Under the pieces are notes generated by a model. It was not told where the DNA came from. It ran no database searches and saw nothing but the letters and a program-made list of their open reading frames with translations. The translations under genes were made by a program, and so were the position numbers. From contig JAHAGQ010000006.1 in NCBI GenBank assembly GCA_018373675.1, forward strand, positions 1-64,000: a DNA stretch of 64,000 nucleotides, in the 5' to 3' direction. How positions within the stretch are numbered: position 1 is the stretch's first letter; every line of letters starts with the position of its first letter. Below, piece by piece: positions 10,201 through 18,337 of the stretch. The DNA is from Collinsella sp. (GTDB taxonomy: Bacteria > Actinomycetota > Coriobacteriia > Coriobacteriales > Coriobacteriaceae).

Positions 10201-10683
10201 ATCGGAAAGCGCCGCCACAAGGCTCGGGCTCGTGGGGACGGGCGCCGGGAAGGGAAAGTTGGGGTTGACCGCAGATGCGGTGGGCGCGGGGCGCGTGGGC
10301 TGCTTGGACTGTGCGGGCGGTACCGTAAACGTGCGGACCGGCGTACGCAAGCCCTCGACGGGCTCGGCGCCACTGGCATCCAGATACGCCAGCGCCGTGG
10401 CGATAACGTGCTTGCACATGCCGGAATAGCGGAAGGCGGCGGGACAATCGCAGTCGTAGTCGATAACCTCGTGCTCGTCCATATCGAGCGCCACGTGCGT
10501 CTTGTACAGGTCGCCGCGCGAGCCGCGCACCGAGCCCTCGATGTTCACGTTTTTGGAGAAGCGCGAGCCGGAGTCCTCAAACGACAGCACGGCGCCGTTG
10601 AGCATGAGCGAGCGCCCCTTCATAAAGGTACTGCTGAGCGCCGCCTCCTTACGAAGCGCCTGCACAAACGTCCCCTGCGCCAT
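7210..10683 (-). CDS. SWIM zinc-finger SNF2-family helicase
   Basis: This is a large Swi2/Snf2 ATPase of 1157 residues that probably remodels protein-DNA or nucleic-acid complexes. Near residues 78-92 a SWIM zinc finger reads CDCPAAFRYSGMCKHV (CxC...CxH). The long middle section is poorly conserved. The C-terminal third holds the helicase core: LADDMGLGKT (motif I), VVLDEAQYIKN (motif II), LTGTPIENRLSELWSI (motif III) and QATDRAHRIGQ (motif VI). The start at 10683 follows GGAGGAAG. Such proteins are widespread in Gram-positives and usually have no known target. The gap to dnaE upstream is only 38 bases, so the two may be cotranscribed. Confidence 0.92.
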   Translation of the reverse strand: MAQGTFVQALRKEAALSSTFMKGRSLMLNGAVLSFEDSGSRFSKNVNIEGSVRGSRGDLYKTHVALDMDEHEVIDYDCDCPAAFRYSGMCKHVIATALAYLDASGAEPVEGLRTPVRTFTVPPAQSKQPTRPAPTASAVNPNFPFPAPVPTSPSLVAALSDLSDARMDELVAMRRKLAGTIDPDAPKAVLEPSLVPYYNPLFADRFNWALEFRIRCGSVSYVVKDIDGMADAYVRGGTFSYGKKLTFAHVPEAFDDVSTKLLDFIAMTVAYLGDITSSRSASYDFARSGFVAERQLPVSEYSVVSVLDLLCGRTLSFEPAWSRGTTTHRSYEVEVEPSPQGEGEVPAKRPPLLAAKIAPAAGGSYDLRLPADTHCFVASDAAYLVDTRRARRTDTAFAQHAAPFLSHLLPCRTPVHIAADQVGEFCRMALPILRDYTDLTAPAVLDAVAPKPSFAMAIGVDDGLVTCKITVTYGDWSADLFSLGAPGSPFEEQRPGVPPRDTVAEFRVMDTAALYFDFYEGGLAFEERDDARLFHLLTEGLSALSELGEVMLSDRLRQISVRPAPKLSVRATVKSNLLDVELGASGLSAADLAIYLDSYKRHQTFARLTSGDIVRLDEGARAAFGLAEDLGVDAVDLLDGVSLPASSTLFVDSMLERTPALEADRDAAFRRTVERLDTLGKMDFTVPASLKATLRGYQIDGYQWLGSLEHLGLGGILADDMGLGKTLQMIAHILARVEAGDTKPTLVVCPASLVYNWTAELERFAPSLDVCAIVGAKAQRRVQIAGVAEHNVVVTSYDLMRRDIDEYVEQDFARVVLDEAQYIKNPLTQVARAAKRLPAGVRFALTGTPIENRLSELWSIFDFLMPGLLGTRDSFAKRFESPVEHAEGDSAARLQALVSPFVLRRVKEDVVADLPEKIEDTVMAQLTGEQRKLYLANQDRIAQQVQHREAGEFKKDKLKVLAELTKLRQICCDPHLHYADYKAGSAKLDTCMELVHGALDGGHRILLFSQFTGMLDIIGKRLAKEDIAFLKLTGASSKESRAKMVAQFQAGEVPVFLISLKAGGVGLNLTAADVVIHYDPWWNVAAQDQATDRAHRIGQQHTVTVYKLIAKDTIEERIMQMQESKRDLVNSVLGGDGISSALFTREDVLALLGGDGR

Positions 10684-10721
10684 CACTTCCTCCAATCTCG
10701 CGCAGACCAGCAAGGTCGCCC

Positions 10722-13700
10722 TTAGATCACCGTCACGCGGCCTTGGTTGCCGACGATGGCCTTGGCCTCTGCCAGCAGCGGAATCGAGCGTGCGTTGACC
10801 TTGGCCGGCACCTCGGCACGCAGTACGCGCCCGTCCACCTGCTCGATAAAGATCTCCACGCGGTCGCCGCCCGGGTTGGCGGTAAGCACCGTGGCAAGAC
10901 GCGCCATATTGCCCTGGCTAAAGCGGCTGTTGGGCACCATGACCTCAAACACCTTGGGCTTGTTGTTCTCCTCGTTAAGCTCCAGCGGCACGATCTCCTG
11001 CGCGATGATCTGGTCGCCGCGGTCCGAACGCTCGAGCTTGCCCTTAATGCGAACAAACGCATCAGACAGCTGCGCACCGGTCTCGGGATCGACCTCGCCG
11101 TACAGGTATCCCTCGGCCTCTTTGTAGGTCTTGGGGAACACCACGACCGTGGCCTCGCCTTCCATGTCCTCGAGCTGCACAATACCCATGGGGTCGCCGT
11201 TTTTGGTCACGCGCTTGGACACGCTCGAGACCATGCCAGCCCACCACAGCGCCTTGCCCTCGGGAATCTCCTGGTTGATGGTACCGCCCGTGGGGTTTTG
11301 CACCTCGTAGCCGGTATCGATCTGCGAGAACGAGAAGTCGCGTGCCTTGGCTAGTGCATACTCAAACGGGCGCAGCGGGTGGTCCGAGACATAGATGCCC
11401 AGAACCTCCTTCTCCTGGCTCAACTTAAGGTGGCGGTCCCACTCCTGGCCATCCGGATCGGGCACGCTCACCTCAAAGCCCGAGCCCTCAACGTCGCCAA
11501 ACATATCGAAGAACGACGTCTGGCCGCTCGCGCGATCTTTCTGGCGCTTTACCGCGGCATCGATGATGTTCTCGGGGTTGTTCTTGTCCACAAAGTGCAT
11601 CATCTGGCGACGCGGATACCCCGTGGAGTCGAAGGCGCCTGCCTTGATGAGGGATTCGATCACGCGGCGGTTTGCCTGGCTGGAATCCACGCGCTCGACA
11701 AAGTCGTGCAGCGTCTTAAACGGGCCGCCCGCCTCGCGCTCGGCGATAATCGCCTGCGCCACGCCGGTGCCCACGCCGCGGATGCCGGCCAGACCAAAGC
11801 GCACGCCCTCCCTGGTAGCCGTGAACTCGGTACCGGACTCGTTGACATCTGGCGACAGCACGGGGATGCCGTCGTGACGGCACGCCGAGACGTAGTGAAC
11901 GATCTTGTCGGTCTTGCCCGTGTAGGACGTCAGAACGGCCGCCATGTACTCGTGCGGATAATGCGCTTTGAGCCATGCCGTCTGCATAACCAGGATGGCA
12001 TAGCCGGCGGAGTGCGACTTGTTAAAGGCGTAAGATGCGAACTCGAGAACATCGTCCCAAATCTTCTGGGCGACCTCGCGCGTGTAGTTGTTCTTGATAG
12101 CGCCGTTCATCCAGTGGTCGTAGGTGGTCTCGTCCGAGCCATCCTCCCAGTGGAGCACCGTCGACGTGAGCAGCTTGATCTTTTTCTTAGCCACGGGCTT
12201 ACGGATACGCGAGTCCGATTCGCCCTTGGAGAAGCCGCACATCTCGACGGAGATGAGCATAACCTGCTCCTGGTAGACCATGGTGCCGTAGGTTTCACCC
12301 AGGATGTCGTCCAGGCGATCGTCGTAGGAGACGGCCGGCTCCTTGCCGTTCATACGGTTGATGTAGGACGAGACCATGCCGGCGCCCAGCGGGCCCGGGC
12401 GGTATAGAGCGATCAATGCCACGACGTGCTTGTACTCGGTGGGTTTCATGTTCTTGATCGTGGCCGTCATGCCGGCGGACTCGACCTGGAAGACGCCGGC
12501 GGTGTGGCCGGAACCCATAAGCTTAAAGATCTCGGGATCGTCAAAGGGAATCTCTTCCTCTTTGATGTCGATGCCGAAGTTCTTTTTGATGTTTGCCTTG
12601 GCCTTGGAGATAACCGTCAGCGTGCGCAGGCCCAGGAAGTCCATCTTGAGCAGGCCCATGTCGGCAACGGTATGGCCCTCGTACTGGGTAATCTCGACGC
12701 CGCCCTTGGTATCGAGCTTGGTGGGCACATGCTCGTTGACGGGGTCGCGGCAGATCAGAACGGCGCACGCGTGCACGCCCTCGCCACGGGTGAGGCCCTC
12801 AATCGAGAGCGCCGTGTCGATGATGCGGCGGGCGTCGTCGTCCTTTTTATAGGCCTCGGCAAAGTCGGGGTTAAACAGATCCTCTTTGCCGGGTTGTTTT
12901 TCGAGTACCTGCTTGAGCTTGACCTTGGGGTCGCTCGAGACCATCTTGGACAGGCGCTGGCCCATGTAGACCGGGTAGTCCAGAACGCGCGCGGCATCGT
13001 TGATGGCCTGCTTGGCCTTGATGGTCGAGTAGGTGATAACGTGGGTGACCTTCTCGGGGCCGTAGAGCTGGCGAACGTGCTCCACGACCTCGAGGCGCCG
13101 CTCATCGTCGAAGTCCATATCGATATCGGGCATCTCGGTACGCTGCGGGGACAGGAACCTCTCGAACATCAGGCCGTTCTCGAGCGGGTCGAACGCGGTG
13201 ATGTTCATGGCGTAGGCGACGATAGCGCCGGCGGCCGAGCCACGGCCGGGGCCAACGCCGATGCCGTTGTCCTTGGCCCATTGCACGTACTCGGCAACTA
13301 TCAAGAAGTAGGCAGCAAAGCCCTTGTCGCAGATGACCTTGTATTCGTACTCAAAGCGCTCTTTGATGTTGACGCCACCGATTTCGCGTGTGGCCCAGTC
13401 ATCGCCATAGTGTTGGCGCAGGCCCTTCTCGCACTCGCGGCGGAACTGGCTCTCGTGCGTCTCGCCGGGGTCGAGCAACGGGAAGCGCGGCAGGATGATG
13501 GAGTCCCAGTCCAGCTCCACGTAGCACTTGTCGGCGATCTCGAGCGTGTTGTCGCAGGCCTCGGGGCAATACGGGAACATCGCCCGCATCTCCTCCTCGG
13601 TCTTCATGTAAAACTCCGAGCCGGTCATGCGCATGCGGTTGGGGTCGTCGACCTTGGCGTTCATGCCGATGCACATGATGACGTCCTGTACGGGCGCGTC

Positions 13701-14525
13701 CTCGCGGCGCAGGTAGTGGAAGTCGTTGGTGGCGATGACCTTAACGCCCACCTGTTTGGCGATGTCGATGAGCGTGCGGTCCATCTGCTCGTCGGTCAGG
13801 CCGTTATCGGTGGTAATGCCGTGTTCCTGGATCTCGATATAAAAGTCGCCGGGGTCGAAGGTGTCGCGGAAGGTCTCGGCCCATTTGATGGCACCCTCCA
13901 TGTCACCGCGGTCGATGTACTTGGGGATGATGCCCGCGATACAGGCACTGGTGCAGATCATGCCCTTGGCGTGGCGGCGCAGGTTGTCGAGCGTCACGCG
14001 GGGCTTATAGTAAAAGCCCTGCACGGCGGCCTCGGAAACCGTCTGCATCAGGTTGACGTAGCCCTCCTGGTCCTTGGCCAGAAGGATCATGTGGTAGAGC
14101 TCGGGCTTGTGGTCGCGGGCGAGCGTCTCGTCCGGCGTAAAGTAGACCTCGCAGCCAAAGATGGGTTTGATGACCAGGGGCGGCTTGAGCTCGTCGATGT
14201 TGCCCTTCTCGTCCCACATGGCCATGTCCTTCACATACTGGGCATGCTCGCGCGGGTTTTCCTCGGGATCGGGCTCCACCAGCTCGTCGCGGCGGTCCTT
14301 TTCCAAGAAGGCCTTGTCGTGGCTCCAGGTTTTGTACTCGGGCGTGTTGTGATTGACGGCGTCGCAGGCCAGCGCTAGGTCGGGCACGCCATACATGTAG
14401 CCGTGGTCGGTAATGGCCACGGCGGGCATGCCAAGTTCAACGGCACGATTGACCATATCCTGGATACGGGTTGCGCCGTCGAGCATGGAGAAAACAGTGT
14501 GATTGTGCAGATGGACGAATGCCAT
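10722..14525 (-). CDS. dnaE: DNA polymerase III subunit alpha
   Basis: This is the replicative polymerase catalytic subunit, 1267 residues. The N-terminal PHP domain begins FVHLHNHTVFSMLDGA with TDHGYMYGV. The polymerase active-site aspartates are in PDIDMDFDDERR, and the glycine-rich GVGPGRGSAAG precedes them. A helix-hairpin-helix region (GLAGIRGVG) and an OB-fold near the end (WWAGMVSSVSKRVTKNGDPM) follow. Residues around 75-115 form a charged insert (EKDRRDELVEPDPEEN) inside the PHP domain, longer than in E. coli DnaE. The ATG at 14525 has GGAG eight bases ahead. Confidence 0.96.
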   Translation of the reverse strand: MAFVHLHNHTVFSMLDGATRIQDMVNRAVELGMPAVAITDHGYMYGVPDLALACDAVNHNTPEYKTWSHDKAFLEKDRRDELVEPDPEENPREHAQYVKDMAMWDEKGNIDELKPPLVIKPIFGCEVYFTPDETLARDHKPELYHMILLAKDQEGYVNLMQTVSEAAVQGFYYKPRVTLDNLRRHAKGMICTSACIAGIIPKYIDRGDMEGAIKWAETFRDTFDPGDFYIEIQEHGITTDNGLTDEQMDRTLIDIAKQVGVKVIATNDFHYLRREDAPVQDVIMCIGMNAKVDDPNRMRMTGSEFYMKTEEEMRAMFPYCPEACDNTLEIADKCYVELDWDSIILPRFPLLDPGETHESQFRRECEKGLRQHYGDDWATREIGGVNIKERFEYEYKVICDKGFAAYFLIVAEYVQWAKDNGIGVGPGRGSAAGAIVAYAMNITAFDPLENGLMFERFLSPQRTEMPDIDMDFDDERRLEVVEHVRQLYGPEKVTHVITYSTIKAKQAINDAARVLDYPVYMGQRLSKMVSSDPKVKLKQVLEKQPGKEDLFNPDFAEAYKKDDDARRIIDTALSIEGLTRGEGVHACAVLICRDPVNEHVPTKLDTKGGVEITQYEGHTVADMGLLKMDFLGLRTLTVISKAKANIKKNFGIDIKEEEIPFDDPEIFKLMGSGHTAGVFQVESAGMTATIKNMKPTEYKHVVALIALYRPGPLGAGMVSSYINRMNGKEPAVSYDDRLDDILGETYGTMVYQEQVMLISVEMCGFSKGESDSRIRKPVAKKKIKLLTSTVLHWEDGSDETTYDHWMNGAIKNNYTREVAQKIWDDVLEFASYAFNKSHSAGYAILVMQTAWLKAHYPHEYMAAVLTSYTGKTDKIVHYVSACRHDGIPVLSPDVNESGTEFTATREGVRFGLAGIRGVGTGVAQAIIAEREAGGPFKTLHDFVERVDSSQANRRVIESLIKAGAFDSTGYPRRQMMHFVDKNNPENIIDAAVKRQKDRASGQTSFFDMFGDVEGSGFEVSVPDPDGQEWDRHLKLSQEKEVLGIYVSDHPLRPFEYALAKARDFSFSQIDTGYEVQNPTGGTINQEIPEGKALWWAGMVSSVSKRVTKNGDPMGIVQLEDMEGEATVVVFPKTYKEAEGYLYGEVDPETGAQLSDAFVRIKGKLERSDRGDQIIAQEIVPLELNEENNKPKVFEVMVPNSRFSQGNMARLATVLTANPGGDRVEIFIEQVDGRVLRAEVPAKVNARSIPLLAEAKAIVGNQGRVTVI

Positions 14526-14625
14526 GTGATGAGCTCCGATGCGGGTTCGTGTTCTGACTGAACGATTTTACCGCACGGCACGGACAGCACCCGAACCTAG
14601 CCAAACCAACACGGCTCCTCTTGCA

Positions 14626-14693
14626 GTTGCGGTGAAATGCGGACTGTTTGGCGGCTTTTTTGGCCAAAACAGCCCGTATTCCACCGCAAGTTA
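14626..14693. repeat. Family A palindrome, copy 1
   Basis: The arms AGTTGCGGTGAAATGCGG... and ...CCGTATTCCACCGCAAGTT face each other around an A/T-rich centre. The arms are imperfect. It lies between the addA-like stop (14702) and the dnaE start. Read on the minus strand it could act as a transcript end, although no U-tract follows. Related copies occur at 25667, 58527 and 58870. Confidence 0.8.
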
Positions 14694-14701
14694 TCTGAGG
14701 G

Positions 14702-17700
14702 CTAGAGATTGTAGATGACTACTTGAGGTTCGACGGGTTCGACGAAGATGGCTGGATTCGCCTGCTCCACGCGAACGAACTTGACCGTCACCGTCTCAAA
14801 GCCCGCCTTGTGCAACACGTCGGCGTAGACGCGCGCCTGCAGGGCGTGCTTCTCGAGCAGCTGGTCCGGCGTCTCATCCGGCGTGCCACCCGTCTTGTAA
14901 TCGATGACCAGTGCGCGTGACGGATCGGCCGGGTCGGTCGCCAAAGCGTCGATGGCGCCTTCGGCATATGCACCGTAGCGGGCGATGTCCTCGTCCTCGC
15001 AGCCCAGCGAGAAGAACGGCACTTCGGCACGAACGCACGGCCACGCGAGCAGGTCGGCACGAACAGCCGACTCGAGCCAGCGCTCCAGAGCGACATCGAA
15101 GCGCTCGCGCTGTTCTGGCGTCAGGTGCCACAGGCGAGCCAGGGCGTCGGCACGCTCAGCGGGCAGCGCATCGGCACCCATCTCGATGAGCCACTGGCAG
15201 GCGGCGTGGAAGGCCGAGCCCAGCGCCATGGGATTGCCGGCGGGCTCGACAGCGGCCACGTCTGCGTCCGTCATCTCGGAACCATCCGACTCCGCATCAT
15301 CGCCGGCCTCGTCCATGGGAACACGAGCCTCGGCGGCACGGTCTTCCGTCTCGGCATGGAGTGCCGCGGCGATTGACGAGTAGCTATACGAGTCACGCAT
15401 CGGATACGGACAGATGCCCATGCGCACGCCCACTGCCTGGGGATACACAAGCTCGAACGAATCGGGCTTGGGGTCGACAGGACCGGGGACGATTGTACTG
15501 GCCGAATCGTCGGCAGCATCCGTATCGGCATCGCCACGAACAAGCCTGCCCTCGGCATCCAGCGAAGCGTTGGCCTCAAACGTCTGCTCGCCAAAGGTAA
15601 AGCCCGCGAGCGAAATGAGCTCGTAGTCGCCCAGCTGGGAGTTGTCGAACACCAAGCGGTCGGCATCGAGCTGCGGCATATCCAGAGCATCGGTCGGCAA
15701 AATACGGCGCAGCACATCGTAGGTCAGATCGGTCTCGACATCAAAGGTCGGCGCCGTCACCTTGCCGCGGCTCACGCCGGCATCCATCGCCAGAATGACC
15801 AGCTCACGCGCTCGCGTCATGGCGACATAGAGCAGACGAGCCCGCTCCTCGAGCGAAAGCTGCAGGTCGTCGTTGCGCAGGCGAGCAAATGCCTCGGCGG
15901 GAGAACCCGTCGCACAGACGTCCTCCATGAGCTCCGGCGGCAGCCACAGCGACGTGCCCTTGCCCTTAAACGCATGCTCAAACTGCTTTTTGACGTCATC
16001 GCCCTTCACAAAGGTCCCATCGGCAAGCTTAACGCCATCAAAACGAGCTGGCAGTGCCACGACCTGCGCTCCGCCCTCGACACGCCCCATCTGAGCCGCA
16101 CCGGACGGCTTGCGCACGCCAAAACACTCGGCAACCGCTACGACCGGATACTCCAGACCCTTGGACGCATGCACGGTCATGATGCGCACCGCGCCGTCGC
16201 CCTCCTCGTTGAGGGCACCCGGGGCCTCCTTGCCCGCCAAGAAGCGGTCGAAGGCCAGCGCGATGGAACGCGGCGAGTTGCCGAACTCGGCCTCCTCCTC
16301 GGCCACGGCGTCGAGCGCCTTGAGCACGTTGGCGGCGATGGCCTTGCCCTCGGGGCCGCGCTGCGCCAGGCGCACGAACCAGCCGGAGGCATTGACCGCG
16401 TCGCGCGCGATGGCGGCGAACGAATCACGCCCCACGCGACGCAGTGCGTAGCGCAGCACCTCGCGGGCACGCGTCACAAGCGGCAAGCCCTGCAAGCCCG
16501 GCACATCGGAATCGCTCATGATGCCCATGTCGATATTCCGGCGCGAGGTCTCCCCCGTCTCGCCATCGAGCTTGGTCGCCAGCGCCAGGAACTCCTGGGC
16601 ACCGAGCGCAAACATCGGCGAGGCGAGCAGTGGCATAAGGCCCTGCGCCGTATCGGCCGGATTGGCGAGCGCGCAGACCAGGGCACGCACCGTCTGCACC
16701 TCGGCTGCCTGGGCAAAGACCGAGCCGCCTGCGATCACGCAGTCGAGCCCCTGATCGCGGAAGGCCTGGGCGTAGACGTCGGCGTTGGTCATGCGGCCCA
16801 GTAGCAGTACCATGCCGCCCTGGGGCTGGCCGGTATCGGCAAGCGCGCGGAATCGCTCGGCGATCGCGCGGGCCTTGGCCTGCGTGCGCTCCTGCGTACT
16901 GCCGCCGGCAACAAAGAGGGCCTGGCGACGCGAAGCGTCTGCCACCAGCGTGTCCTTGCGGCCGTCGCTCGCCTCAAGATCCAAAAAGCCCTGCATCAGG
17001 CCGCCGTCATCGCCGTCGAAGACGCGTGCCACGTAACGCAGCACCTCGTCATGGCTGCGGAAGTTGCGCACGAGTTTGACGAGCTCGCCGGCAGGGGCAT
17101 CGGCCACGGCAGTCGCCTCGGGCGCGGCAGACGAGCCCACCTTGCGCTCCTGACGACGGAACACCTCGACCTCGGCGCCACGGAAGCGGTAGATCGACTG
17201 CTGCGCATCGCCCACGGTGCACAACGCGCGCTCCCCCGCGCCCGTCAGATAGCGAATCAAATCGACCTGCATCTGGTCGGTGTCCTGGAACTCGTCGATC
17301 ATGACCATCTTAAAGCGGCCCTCGTACGCAGCACGGATGGCAGGGTAATCGCGCAACGCCTCGTAAGCCATACGCAGCAGGTCGTTATTATCGAGAGCGG
17401 ACTGGGCAGCCTTCAGCGCGCGATACTCAGCCTCCACGGAACGGGCCAGGCCCACCAGCGCATCGAGCGCCGGGCCACCGCAGGCAAGCACGATATTGAT
17501 AAACGCATCGGCGGCCTCGGCCTTGAGCAGCTCGACCTGCTCCTTAGGGAATGCCTTGCTCGCGCGCGGCATGGTGCACGACATCATGAGTCGCGCTGCA
17601 TCGGCCATGGTCTTGCCGCTCGCCTCGAACGCGTCAATGGCGTCGAGTGCCATCTGCGCCTTCTCGGTCGCGGCCTTGCTTGCGCCCAGCGCCGCGCGAT

Positions 17701-18334
17701 AGGCATCGGCGAGTGCCGAGGTATCGGCCTGGCCGCGCGCCACGCACACGTCGTCCATACCGCCCGGCAACTGGCTCGACAGCTCCAGCAGGTCGCGCAC
17801 CAGGCCCTTGATGGTCGTGCCGGTGCCAAAGGAACCGCCCTCGCCCGCCATGGGATACCAGGCATAGAGGGCCTTGAGCGATGCCGCGAGCTCGGGGGCG
17901 GCATCGGGCGCCGTCGCGCGGGCCAGCACATGCTCAACAGCCTGGTCCATAAGCCCGTCGGTATCGGTGAGCACCGTGAACTCGGGGTCGATGCCCAGCT
18001 CCAGCGCATGCGCGCGCAGGATACGCGAGCACATGCCGTGAATGGTCGAAATCCACGCGTCGTCGACGGTCAGTGCTTCCTCGTCCATGCCCTCGTCGAT
18101 AAGCGCACGGCGCACGCGGTCGCGAATCTCGGCCGCGGCATCTTTGGTAAAGGTAATAGCGAGCACCTGATCCAGATGTTCAACGAACGGACCGGATTCG
18201 GGCGAGAGCGCGTAGACGATGCGGCGCGTAAGGGTAAAGGTCTTGCCCGAACCGGCGCCCGCCGAGACAAATAGCGGACGGTCGAGCGTTTTGACAATCT
18301 GCAGCTGTTGCGGCATCAAAGTCGAAAGATCCAT
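14702..18334 (-). CDS. addA: AddA-like UvrD-family helicase/nuclease
   Basis: This is the helicase-nuclease subunit of an AddAB-type enzyme that processes double-strand ends for recombination, 1210 residues. Superfamily 1 motifs run in order: SAGAGSGKTFTLT (Walker A), MIDEFQDTDQMQ (Walker B), GDAQQSIYRFRGAEVEVF, TVHASKGLEYPVV and LLYVAMTRARELVIL. A PD-(D/E)XK nuclease closes the protein (ALVIDYKTGG). The partner gene ends three bases upstream, in the same addB-addA order as in Firmicutes. The start at 18334 gives MDLSTLMPQQLQIV. A RecB-like role cannot be excluded from sequence alone. Confidence 0.88.
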   Translation of the reverse strand: MDLSTLMPQQLQIVKTLDRPLFVSAGAGSGKTFTLTRRIVYALSPESGPFVEHLDQVLAITFTKDAAAEIRDRVRRALIDEGMDEEALTVDDAWISTIHGMCSRILRAHALELGIDPEFTVLTDTDGLMDQAVEHVLARATAPDAAPELAASLKALYAWYPMAGEGGSFGTGTTIKGLVRDLLELSSQLPGGMDDVCVARGQADTSALADAYRAALGASKAATEKAQMALDAIDAFEASGKTMADAARLMMSCTMPRASKAFPKEQVELLKAEAADAFINIVLACGGPALDALVGLARSVEAEYRALKAAQSALDNNDLLRMAYEALRDYPAIRAAYEGRFKMVMIDEFQDTDQMQVDLIRYLTGAGERALCTVGDAQQSIYRFRGAEVEVFRRQERKVGSSAAPEATAVADAPAGELVKLVRNFRSHDEVLRYVARVFDGDDGGLMQGFLDLEASDGRKDTLVADASRRQALFVAGGSTQERTQAKARAIAERFRALADTGQPQGGMVLLLGRMTNADVYAQAFRDQGLDCVIAGGSVFAQAAEVQTVRALVCALANPADTAQGLMPLLASPMFALGAQEFLALATKLDGETGETSRRNIDMGIMSDSDVPGLQGLPLVTRAREVLRYALRRVGRDSFAAIARDAVNASGWFVRLAQRGPEGKAIAANVLKALDAVAEEEAEFGNSPRSIALAFDRFLAGKEAPGALNEEGDGAVRIMTVHASKGLEYPVVAVAECFGVRKPSGAAQMGRVEGGAQVVALPARFDGVKLADGTFVKGDDVKKQFEHAFKGKGTSLWLPPELMEDVCATGSPAEAFARLRNDDLQLSLEERARLLYVAMTRARELVILAMDAGVSRGKVTAPTFDVETDLTYDVLRRILPTDALDMPQLDADRLVFDNSQLGDYELISLAGFTFGEQTFEANASLDAEGRLVRGDADTDAADDSASTIVPGPVDPKPDSFELVYPQAVGVRMGICPYPMRDSYSYSSIAAALHAETEDRAAEARVPMDEAGDDAESDGSEMTDADVAAVEPAGNPMALGSAFHAACQWLIEMGADALPAERADALARLWHLTPEQRERFDVALERWLESAVRADLLAWPCVRAEVPFFSLGCEDEDIARYGAYAEGAIDALATDPADPSRALVIDYKTGGTPDETPDQLLEKHALQARVYADVLHKAGFETVTVKFVRVEQANPAIFVEPVEPQVVIYNL

Positions 18335-18337
18335 GGT

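Noticed and set aside
12426..14378. 650-residue plus-strand open frame opposite dnaE
   Set aside because: Shadow frame of dnaE, Val/Leu/Gly/His-rich low-information sequence typical of the antisense of GC-rich genes.
14545..14565. LexA-like site upstream of dnaE (GTTCTGACTGAAC)
   Set aside because: The half-sites are in the opposite order (GTTC..GAAC) and the spacing is five bases, so it does not match CGAAC-N4-GTTC.
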